From NCBI GenBank assembly GCA_037975125.1, contig CM075860.1:42507282-42571281 (forward strand): 64,000 nucleotides of DNA, written 5' to 3'. This DNA comes from Latrodectus hesperus (lineage: Eukaryota > Arthropoda > Arachnida > Araneae > Theridiidae). The notes beneath the pieces are model-generated. The model searched no databases. It was not told where the DNA came from and saw only the letters and a program-made list of their open reading frames with translations. The position numbers were made by a program, and so were the translations under genes. Of this stretch, positions 52,737 through 62,175 are shown one piece after another (position 1 is the stretch's first letter; the number at the start of each line of letters is the position of its first letter).

Positions 52737-54906
52737 TTAAAAGATTTCTAATGAAGTTGTAGATGTTGATACTGATTGAATGTCTATTGGAGTAGAGGTT
52801 GGGTTTTTGCAGAGTTCCATACCTTTTTCGGTTAAAAATTTTGCTATCTTTAACAAGATTTCTTTTCTGTGAGGTTCCTTAAGGCAAAACTGAAGGAGTT
52901 GATCATTGTTTTGGGATCTGGCTTGTTTTAGATGATGTGGTTTTGTCAGCGGGCACTCTGTAAGGTAGTGATGGAGGGATCCTTTTCGGTTGCAAATACA
53001 CAAGTTTCCTTGAGCTTTTTTAATTTTGTAGAAGTATTCTGGAGTTGGAGCATGGTTTGTAAAAAAGTAGTTTAGATATGGATTTTCTGAAAGAAATTGG
53101 GTGGATACAGTTGGAATTAAATTAAAAGTATGTCTGCCTTGAGGAGCTGATTGCCAATAATTTTGCCAGGATTTTTGTAGTGATTGCTTTATTTTAAATT
53201 TAATGGAGGATTGTGCCCATTTTAGTTTGCAAATTCTGGATTCTGGGAGTTTTGTTGCACTTTTCGCAGCTTCATCCGCCTGTTCGTTCCCTACTGTACC
53301 CACATGGGCTTTTGTCCAAGCAAGATAGATTTTTGTTTTGCCAGAGTTGTTGTGGATGCAGTTTTGAATCTGTTGGATTAATGGTGATCTATGGATTGGG
53401 TTTTCAATAGCCTGTAACGCTGATTTACTATCTGACCAGATGATGATTTTCTCAAAATTATTTGTAAGTGCATGATTAATTGCTTTAAGAATAGCAAAAG
53501 CCTCTGCTTGGAAAACTGAATTTAGGGAATGAAGAAGAAATTGTTCTATTGTTTTTGTTGTTTCATTTATTTGGAGAATGAAGGCAGCTCCTGTGGAATT
53601 ATCAATTTTGGAACCATCTGTATAATAATTTGGAATAGAATTAAAAAGAATTTGTTGATCTGATGTTTGTGAATTTTTAGTTGTGTTTAGGACTTGTATG
53701 CCTTTATTTCTTAAAGCTGGGTGAATTGCATCTTTGTGGTTTTTCTGTTCTATGGTTTCTGGATAATAGGTCTTGTCTTCTATTGTTGTTGGTAGGTGAA
53801 GTTGAAGAATAGCAGTTTTTGATGCTTCATGAATTGCTTGGATGTAAATTGGAGGTATTCCAGAAAGGGTACAAAGGGCTGCTGTTGAGACAGTACGAAA
53901 GCTGCGAGTTATTTGGATTAAAAAGAAACGTTGGATACTTAAAAGTTGCTGTATTTTCCTTGAAGTGAGTGGTGGTGCCCAAAATGAAGCTGCATATAGT
54001 ATTATTCTTTGTATAACAGTTAGATTATTTTTTTGATTTTACCTTTTAGTCCCCAGTCTCTACCGTGCATTGATTGTAGTTTCTGGGCTGTGGGGATTGT
54101 CTTCTTCTTGATATTCCTTAAGTGGTTGAGAAATGATAGTTTGTTGTCTATTGTCACTCCCAAGTAGTTGATGAATTTTGAGTGTTTTATGCTTTGATTG
54201 TTAATTGAAATTTTTGGATTTGATTTTAGAATTTTATGTTTTTTATTGATAATCATTGCCTGTGATTTTGAAATTGCCAGATTGAGTTTGAGACTTTTGC
54301 AGATTTCATAGAAGATTTGAAGTGATTGATTACAGTTATTCTTTAATTCCTCCTTTGTTTCTCCAAGAGTTATTAACAAGGTGTCGTCTGCGAAACAGAT
54401 GATTTGAGTGTGAGATGGCCAGTTGTGATTAACCAGCTTATTGAAGTAAATGTTCCAAAAAATTGGGCCCCCTACAGAGCCTTGAGGGCATCCTTTAGAC
54501 TGGTCTACTTGAATTAAATTAGTACCATGCTGCACTTGCAACTTTCTGTTTTGAAAGTATGAACGGATAGTTAGTTTTATGTTTGATGGGCATTGTAAAT
54601 CTTTAATGGTGTCCAGCAGAATATTCCAATCTATTGAATCAAAAGCTTTGGAGATGTCCAGGCCCATTAGCATTGAGTATTTATTTATTCATTGTTTGGT
54701 TGTCATTAATTATTGCTTTTAAGGTCGCTAGGGCATTTTCAGTGGAACAGTTGGAGGTGAAGCCAAATTGTCTGGAACTGATAAAGTTTGTTTTTGTCAT
54801 GTGATGCTTTAATCTGGAAATTAGTAATCTTTCATATACTTTACCAATAGCTGAAAGGAGACAGATCGGGCGATACGATTTTGGGCATTTTGGATCTTTT
54901 TGCTTA
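52737..54906 (-). pseudogene. AL6 ORF2: partial reverse transcriptase, RNase H, C-terminus
   Basis: Three frames joined by two indels. The first carries SYRPICLLSAIGKVYERL and RQFGFTSNCSTENAL. An extra 4 bases (AAAT duplication) near 54675-54685 shift it to MGLDISKAFDSIDW, GCPQGSVGGPIFWN, CFADDTLL and YLGVTIDNKLSFLNHL. A one-base loss near 54020 shifts it to a frame open to 52737 with YYTDGSKIDNSTGAAF, SVFQAEAFAI, IWSDSKSALQA, WTKAHVGTVGNEQADEAAK and CICNRKGSLHHYLTEC. Endonuclease and the first reverse transcriptase motifs are lost by 5' truncation. Confidence 0.9.
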
Positions 54907-54932
54907 GGTTGCTCTAGACATACATAACGATG

Positions 54933-54982
54933 TGAGGAGACCCTGTTATGTACCAAAGGGTTATCAGGTATATGTCTCCTCA
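54933..54982 (-). other. AL7 terminal stem-loop (CCTG/CAGG module)
   Basis: Outer stem TGAGGAGAC / GTCTCCTCA, 9 perfect pairs, around CCTGTTATGTACC..GGGTTATCAGG. Confidence 0.8.
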
Positions 54983-55342
54983 TCACCATTCGAGCAACCG
55001 TATTCTTTCATGGGGTTCATTTGCATCTAATCGAGGACGTAACCCGAACTATTTTATTAAAACAATAATTTTTACAAGTTGCAGGGCTTTACCCGCTGTT
55101 ACAATGTTAGAAAAATAATTTCACAATAATTATAATATGAAACTTTGTAAAATAATTTGAATAGTATAAACTTATGAATCTAACAACAAAATTTTGTATA
55201 TATACATTAATAATAAGATAATAATATTTAAATATGAAATGAGAAGAAAATGATATATAAAATTAGGAAATAATAAACTTATTATAATATATGAAAAATG
55301 TTAGTAATGTTTGTGTTGTAAAAGTTTATAAAGTTTTTATTT

Positions 55343-58300
55343 TTAATCTTCATCTGTTTCTTCATCAGTATATGTATTTTTTGTAATTTGAGTTTCTATT
55401 TTGTCTTTACATAAATCTAATCCTTTTTCGTTTAGTAGCGTAATGATTTTTGTTAATAATTTCTTTCTATGGCTGTCTTTTATGCAGAATTTGATGAATG
55501 AAATGTCGTTCGTCTGTGATGAGCTTCTTTTGATATGTAATCCTTTTGTGATTGTACAATTTTCAATGTAATGAAGTGATGTTCCAATTTGACCGCATAT
55601 ACAATATTCTGATTTTGTTCTTTTTATTTTGAAGAAATAAGTAGGAAAAGGTCCGTGATTTGTTATTATTTGTATTAAAAATGGATTTGTCGTAATTATA
55701 TCTGTTGTTATTTTTGGAAATAGTTTATGTATTAGTTTTGTTGAGCAATTTGTATCCCATTCTTCTTGCCATAATGATTTTAATCTGTTTTTAAGCAGGT
55801 GAACTATATAAGATTGTGGAAATGGTAATTTTGTCATAGTGAGAGAATTAATAGATGATGCTTCTTTAGCTTTTTGGTCTGCTATTTCATTGCCTATTGT
55901 GCCTATATGTGCTTTTGTCCAAATTAGGTTTGCTTTTGATTTAGATTTTTGATTTTTTAATAAGATCTGTATGTTATTGATTAATGGATTTCTATGTTGG
56001 GAATTTTTAATAGCCAGTAGTGATGATAGACTGTCTGAATGGATTGAATATGAGTTGATTTTGTTTATTTCCGCATTTTCTAAGGATTTCAGTATTGCCA
56101 ATGATTCTGCTTGGAAAATGGAATTATATTTATGGAGTTTGAATTGCTGTATTTGTAGTATTTCTGAATTTTTTAAAATAACATAGGCTGCTCCAACTGT
56201 ATTATCTGTTTTGGAACCATCAGTGAAGTAATTGTAAGTTGTTGATATATTATTTTTCTTTGTTAGAAAGTTTTTATCTTTTGTTTCAGAATATATTTGT
56301 ATATATCTTGATTTTAATTTTGGGTGTAGAGCATCTTTATGTGATTTTTCTTCAATATCTTCGGGGTTATATGTGGAATTGTCTATTTTTACTTCTGATC
56401 TTAGTAATATTAATTTTGTTTTTAATGCTTCTTTTTCTAATTGTAAATGTAAGAATGGTATTCTAGTTATTAAATTTAATGCTGCTGTTGAAGTAGTTCT
56501 ATATGCTCTTGATATTAATAATAAAAAGTTTCTTTGTATTGATAAAATTGATTTAATTTTTCTTTTAGTTAAAGGAAGAACCCATGAAGCACTGCCATAT
56601 GATATTATTTTTTCTATTATTGTTAGGTATATTCTTTTAGTTATATTTCCTTTTAAACCCCAATTCAAGCTGATCATTGATCTTATTCTCTGCATGATGG
56701 GAATAATCTTTTTCTTTAGATGTCGTAAGTGTGGAAGAAATGATAGTTTGTTGTCTATTATTAATCCAAGATATTGAAGCTCTTTGGTATGTTTGAGGCT
56801 TGTGTTATCTATTGTTATTCTTGGGTTATATTTTAGATTTTTCTTTTTGTGTCCAATTATCATGGCTTTTGATTTGCTGTAGGAGATATTTAATTTTAAT
56901 GATATACACATGGATGAGAAGATTTGAAGAGAGGTATTGCAATTTTGTTTGAGTTCTTCCTTTGTTTTTCCTTTAACTATTAGAATTGTATCGTCTGCAA
57001 ATGCTATTATTTCAGTGTGATTAGGCCAATTGTAATTCAATATTTCATTAAAGTATAGGTTCCATAAGATTGGACCTCCTATAGAACCTTGAGGACAACC
57101 TCTTGTTTGTTCTGTTGTTATTGAACCGGCGTCACTTGATGTTTGGAGGTATCTATCTTCTAAGAAACTGTAAATTATATTCGTTATGTTTTTTGGTGCT
57201 TTGATATTTTGGAGTGTTTTCTTGAGTTTTGGCCACCATACACTGTCGAAAGCTTTTGCAATGTCCAGGCTTAATAGAGCTGTGTATTGATTATTATTTC
57301 TATTGGTTTCAATTGTTTCTATTGTTTTTGCTATTGCATGATCTGTTGACATATTAGATCTGAATCCATATTGTTTGCAATTTAAGATGTTATTTTTAAA
57401 TAAATGATGTTTAAGTCTATCTATTGTTAGTTTTTCTAATATTTTTCCGAGTGTTGGCAATAAACAAATTGGTCGATATGATGATGGTGATGCAGGATCT
57501 TTTTGCTTTTTATGGAAGAAAATTACTTGAGCTATTTTGAAGTATTTTGGAAAATGCTGAATTTTTAAACATTTATTTAAGAAGTTTGTTAGCATAATTT
57601 TATTTGATTTGAATATTAGTTTTACTATTGCATTGTCAATACCATCAGGTCCAGGTGCTTTAGAAACATTTAGATTTTTTATTATATTTTTAATTTCATT
57701 CTGTGTGAAGTCCGTATCGTCTATTGTCGTTATATTAAATATTTCGTCTCTTAAAATTTTGTGTTCTTGCAGATCGGTTGCTGGATCGTCTTTTGGAAAA
57801 TTAGTTTTGATTAGTTCTGTGAGGATTGATATTGAATTTTGTTGAGATGTTAAATTTTTCAGTGCTTCAAATTGTGTAGGTTTAAATGTTTTACCAGATG
57901 CTATTTTTTGAAGTATACCAAATGCTTCTGTATTATTACTGCAATATGATGTCCAACTTTTAATTTTAGCTTTTATGATATTTGCTTTGTATATAGCTAA
58001 TTGTTCTTTGTATTTTCTATGCCAATTTATTCTTTCGGATTCTTCATTGCAACTTTTCATTCTTCTTCGAAGAGCCATTGTTTTGAGTTTTTAAGTCTTT
58101 ATTCCACCATCTAATATTTAATGTTGCTTGGGTTTAAATATATATACATGAAAAAAAAATAAGAAAAAAATAATAAATAAAATAAAAATACTCCTCCAAA
58201 ACTTCATTGTTGGCGCAGCATGTCCTTTTTTGGACCTTGCGCCATAAAACCCAACCAACAAACTAACTAACTAACCATCTAATATTTAATTCTTTAGTAT

Positions 58301-59246
58301 TGTTTCTTATTTTGAATGTTGCTGTTGCTATTTGATGTATTTTATTAATTAGTTCTTTTGTGAAATTATCTAATTCATTTTTTGTAGAAATTGTTTTGAT
58401 TTTTTCATTGAAGATATCCGTAGTAGGTTTAATCGCTTTGACGAATTTGTTTTGTCTGTTAAGTGATTTGAATCTTCTATTGAATTGTATTGTTATTTGC
58501 TTTTGTATTTTGAATGAAATGTAATTATGATCTGAACAGCTTTCGTCTTCTGATACTTGCCAATCTTGAATGTAGTTGTAAATATTGTCACTTGTTAGCT
58601 TTAGATCCGGCCATCCTATTCCATTAGGTCCTCTAAACGTTGGTGGACTTGGTAGAATATTAGCTATGTTTAAGTTTTTTATTGAAATATAATTTTCTAG
58701 TATATTGCCTCTATTGTTGTTGGATGGATAACCCCATATTATATTTTGTGCATTAAAGTCACCACATATGACTATTGGAATATTATGGTAGGTTGTTAAA
58801 ATTTTTGTAAGATGTTCTAGTACAATTTGAATGTTTTCATATGGAGAAGAGTATAGTGACATCAGAATCATTGGACCATTTTGGTTTTCTATTTGTATTG
58901 CTATTATGTCTTGATTTGTTAAATTTATAATAGGATTAAATTTTGATGTACATACTATTCCTGTTCTTGGGTTATTTTCTTTTGAAGAAGAGAATAGTTT
59001 CCATATCATGGGAAGGCCCTTTATTGTATTTGATGTCGTATATGGTTCCTGAATACATGCAAAGTCTATGTTATTTTCTTGGAAGTATTGTACGAATTGA
59101 TTTATTGCTGATCTGCTTTTTTGTAAGTTTATTTGGATTATTGACAGTGTGTTGATGGTTGTTTCTTCTAAAAAGTTGTTAAACATATTTGTAATTTGTG
59201 AAGATGTATGTGGTTTTATTTTAGGAGAGATCGATAGTAAGGACAA
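55343..59246 (-). pseudogene. AL7 ORF2: endonuclease, reverse transcriptase, RNase H; split by IL6
   Basis: ATG at 59246 (MSLLSISPKIKPHTSS) overlaps the end of ORF1 by 31 nt. Endonuclease motifs are FACIQEPYT, CGDFNAQNIIWG and SCSDHNYISF. IL6 interrupts after NIRW. Beyond it a one-base slip in an A-run (about 58083-58100) separates the endonuclease frame from the 911-codon frame starting MALRRRMKS. Reverse transcriptase motifs are SKAPGPDGIDN, SYRPICLLPTLGK, SLDIAKAFDSVWW, GCPQGSIGGPILWN and AFADDTIL. RNase H motifs are YFTDGSKTDNTVGAAY, SIFQAESLAI, IHSDSLSSLLA and WTKAHIGTIGNEIADQKAK. The end is YCICGQIGTSLHYIENC. All catalytic motifs are intact. Confidence 0.92.
58123..58274 (+). mobile_element. 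IL6: 152-bp 3' stub of an interspersed LINE
   Basis: Contains only ATGTTGCTTGGGTTTAAA, an A-rich stretch, the TGGCGCA/TGCGCCA stem-loop (58211-58244) and a tail of AACC/AACT units. It is flanked by the duplication ATCTAATATTTAAT (58109-58122 and 58277-58290). It is a clean example of extreme 5' truncation. Confidence 0.93.
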
Positions 59247-59869
59247 TATGTTGAGAAGGCATTGTGATTAGTTGTATATGTAGTTCCATGTCTATTTGAT
59301 ATGGTACAATTTATACATTTTGATTCTTTTGCATTGCAATATTTTTCATAATGATCTTTACCACATATTCCACATATTTTTTGTGATTTACAATCTTTGG
59401 TTAAATGTCCAAAATCTTGGCAATTATAACATCTTTTTATTATTTTATAATTCCTTATATAAATTTCTAGAAAACCAGCTTGAATATATTTTTTTGAAAT
59501 GAGTTGATTTGCTAATATTTTGTTGGTTTCGATTACTAAATGTTGAAGATTATCTGATTTTTTATGAGTTTTTATTTCTGTTATTTTTATTTCGTAATTG
59601 TCATTATTTTCTTGAAGATTATCTTGTATTAATTTTTGGATATTGTCTTCATTTACATATAGTGGAGTATTTAGCAAAATAAGTTTTTTCGTAGGTATAT
59701 TTGGTTCCTGAACTATAAAGTTGTTGTAGGTTAATTGTTCTTTTAATTTTATATAATGTTCTTTTAATTTTAATATATCTTGAACTAACAAGAGTGGTTT
59801 TAGAGTTAAAAAACCATTATTAATATTTTTTATGAATTTTTGAAAAATTACACTATGGGAAAAATTTAA
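59216..59869 (-). pseudogene. AL7 ORF1, N-terminally incomplete Gag-like protein
   Basis: Open from a stop at 59870 but without an ATG at the start. The frame carries KLKEHYIKLKEQ (homologous to KLKETLIK of AL3 ORF1) and three Cys/His motifs: CYNCQDFGHLTKDC, CGICGKDHYEKYC and a CINC..HNAFSTYC arrangement. The first 100 or so residues seen in AL3 are not recognisable upstream. It ends by overlapping ORF2. Confidence 0.82.
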
Positions 59870-60448
59870 CTAATTTGAAATTAGAAGCTTCAGAAACTAT
59901 TTATTACTTAAAATTATTGAACAAAAATTATTTTAATGGCTAGTCAGAACAGTTCTCTTGGTGAATAGAGAGGTTTAAAGATTTAAAAGTTATTAGAAAA
60001 ATTTAGAAAAATTTAAAAGTTGGATTGCATATATTATAGTTTGATGGCCGCCGCAAACGTAGAATTTTAATTTGACCAACCTGGAATATTTGGAGATTCT
60101 GGCAAGGAGTTGAAGATGTAGCACGGTTCACAATTCACTTTTGAATGTTCTTAGTCCAGGAATTAAACTCCAGAAGTATTCTATAGTCTTTTAAGAGAAT
60201 GAAAATTTTGGGCACTTAGCCCTAACAGGCTGGCAATCAACCGACCGTTGATTAAATTTTAAAAAGGCTATAATTTAGTTAATTTTAGGAATTATTACAT
60301 AAATTTGGTACCAATTTGAAGCTTGGAGTCTTAACTAAGTGGGTAAAGAAGAAATTTTGAAGTAGAAAATTTAGAAACTAAAGAAATAGGTCCAAAAAAC
60401 GGAGATGCTGGAAACGCGTTAGTCAACAATGATGACAGTTACGGTTCT
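59870..60448 (-). promoter_or_regulatory. AL7 5' leader
   Basis: AT-rich leader starting AGAACCGTAACTGTCATCATTG in sense, like AL3. It is shorter than in AL3 and probably carries an internal deletion that also removed the ORF1 start. No specific site was identified. Confidence 0.5.
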
Positions 60449-60505
60449 GGTTGCTCTAGACAGATTATATGGGAGAACGAGGGAACCCTGATCTATACCT
60501 GAAGG
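60449..60505 (-). mobile_element. AL8: 3' terminus of a further array LINE, split by IL7
   Basis: GTCTAGAGCAACC tail and half of the CCTG/CAGG stem-loop (CCCTGATCTATACCTGAAGG on plus). IL7 starts at 60506 exactly where the loop would continue with TTAACAGG. The rest should lie beyond the window. Confidence 0.75.
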
Positions 60506-61038
60506 CCCCTCAGGGGGTTTACCTTCTTTAGGTAAACACGGGTGTCACAATCCCGAGATACCCCAGTGATCTGTCCTCTTCTTTCTTTTCTTCTCTCCTC
60601 TAATCTTCTGCTTTTTCTTCCTCTTCACCCTCAGTGTGGTTGCCTCGCAAGAGGTTGAGGGCTCCCCTTGAGTAGCTTTCGCCGCTCTGTTGCTATTAGC
60701 TACTCTTGGGGACTAAATCACCCACGTGTTTGCCGTGCGTGGAGACCCGTGTCCCTGGAAAGGAGGATCCTGGTAATTGAGGCCTCCAGAGACCAACACA
60801 TTGCTTTGGCCTCTGCTTCAGGTAAACGGGAGGTGTGTTGTGGTCCTCAGCACATCAATCGGCTTTATGGATCAAGCGATCGGTACATCTACTGGGTGAC
60901 TCGTTAAGGGTGGAGGCCACTTCAGGGATGTACTGTGAGCGTATAGGACCTGGCTAGCACTGGTGCAGCTGGTCTGCATCCCCTTGTTGGACTCGGTGGT
61001 GGGTGGTGCCGTCAGGTCCCGAATATTCCATCTCAAAT
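60506..61038 (+). promoter_or_regulatory. IL7 5' leader
   Basis: As in IL3: structured end, pyrimidine tract, ATG-less open frame 60668-60907, and potential 194-nt intron 60822-61015. A spliced join would put that frame in phase with ORF1 (LASASG-PEYSISNMETQ). Confidence 0.6.
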
Positions 61039-62175
61039 ATGGAAACACAAATATTCTCATCTCTCCCACGGGAGCATACTTTTAAGCTAATAAAAGCAAT
61101 ATTTTACATTGTGAAAAGGAAGGAGGGTACCTTTGATAATGTATCCCCTTTCCTAATCCAGAAAGGTATTTCTGGCAATATTGGCGAAGTGAAGAGCATC
61201 CGGAAGCTGCGTTCTGGAGAATTAATGGTCGAAGTTGCTTCAGAAGCACAAGCTACTCTTATAAGCAGCATGAACATGCTTGTTAACCTTGAGGTGTCCG
61301 TCCAGCCTCATGTAAATCTTAACTTTTCACGTGGTGTGGTATCCGCTAAGGATTTGTTAAATACGCCTGCGGACGAGATCTTGGAAAATCTAAAAGATCA
61401 AAAGGTCTGTGCAGTAAAACGCATAACTGTCAGACGGGATGGGCAGATTATAAATACTAAACATCTCGTTCTGACATTTGCGACGCCAGACCTGCCGCAG
61501 CATATTAAAGCTGCGTATATGCATCTATCCGTCAGGCCTTATATACCAAATCCTTTGCGTTGTTTCCAGTGCCAGAGATTTGGTCACTCCAAAGCGGCAT
61601 GCAGAGGCAAACTGACTTGCGCTCGCTGCGCAGCAGTTGGCCACGACAGTTCGTCCTGTACTGCAAAGGAGAGGTGTATCAACTGTAAAGGTGACCACCC
61701 CTCCTACGCTAGAAGTTGTCCTATCTGGATACTGGAGAAAGAGATCACAACCACTAAATTTAAGAACAACTGCTCATATCCTGAGGCGAGACGTGCTGTT
61801 ACAGCACGTACACCTCAAGCAGGAGTTAGCTATGCTTCTGTCGCCGCCAAGGTCACCAGAACGACAAGTACACAAACGGATGCTCTTTCACTTCCAATAG
61901 TTAAATTACCCCATACATCTGAGAAAAAGTCAAAAACAACATCTGCAACCACTCTCCGTAGAAAAGCTCCAATGGCTAAATCTAAAGCCTTAAAGGCTTT
62001 AAAACTAAAATCAGCAAAAGAGGGCATTATTAGGCCCTCCATATCCACCCGTAAAGCCTTAACCCTGGAGGCTGACGCTGTATCACTACATCCCTCGGAC
62101 GATGATCTATCGCTCGAGGAGATGTCAGATGACATGCCTGCCAGCTCCGGGAAAGGAGCTTTTCAAATTCAATAA
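61039..62175 (+). CDS. IL7 ORF1: Gag-like protein, 378 aa
   Basis: METQIFSSLPREHT start. Zinc knuckles are CFQCQRFGHSKAAC, CARCAAVGHDSSSC and CINCKGDHPSYARSC. C-terminus HPSDDDLSLEEMSDDM. Intact. Very close to IL4 ORF1, which suggests recent common ancestry. Confidence 0.92.
   Translation: METQIFSSLPREHTFKLIKAIFYIVKRKEGTFDNVSPFLIQKGISGNIGEVKSIRKLRSGELMVEVASEAQATLISSMNMLVNLEVSVQPHVNLNFSRGVVSAKDLLNTPADEILENLKDQKVCAVKRITVRRDGQIINTKHLVLTFATPDLPQHIKAAYMHLSVRPYIPNPLRCFQCQRFGHSKAACRGKLTCARCAAVGHDSSSCTAKERCINCKGDHPSYARSCPIWILEKEITTTKFKNNCSYPEARRAVTARTPQAGVSYASVAAKVTRTTSTQTDALSLPIVKLPHTSEKKSKTTSATTLRRKAPMAKSKALKALKLKSAKEGIIRPSISTRKALTLEADAVSLHPSDDDLSLEEMSDDMPASSGKGAFQIQ

Larger units (their letters stand above)
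50581..54906 (-). mobile_element. AL6: array LINE, 5'-truncated in the reverse transcriptase
   Basis: ORF2 from PKQKDPKCPKSYRPICLL to the end, then a 2-kb 3'UTR made of about 345-bp repeats, then the GTTGCGGTTCTCGGGGGCGC terminal block. The CCTG/CAGG stem-loop is missing because the end is cut at the IL5 tail (50580/50581). The upper end abuts the GCAACC tail of AL7. Confidence 0.88.
54907..60448 (-). mobile_element. AL7: nearly full-length array LINE of a divergent subfamily
   Basis: 5' end AGAACCGTAACTGTCA (sense) at 60448, ORF1 C-terminal part, complete ORF2, and a short 3'UTR. The stem-loop module ends in GTCTAGAGCAACC against AL6. The 3'UTR hairpin has a different form (GCGGG-TAAAG-CCCTGC). 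It is interrupted only by IL6. Confidence 0.88.

Noticed and set aside
60385..60420. GGTCCAAAAAACGGAGATGCTGG resembles the antisense IL 3' stem-loop
   Set aside because: Similar over about 20 nt to 26380-26402, but the closing stem and AACC tail are missing; it may be chance or a very old remnant.
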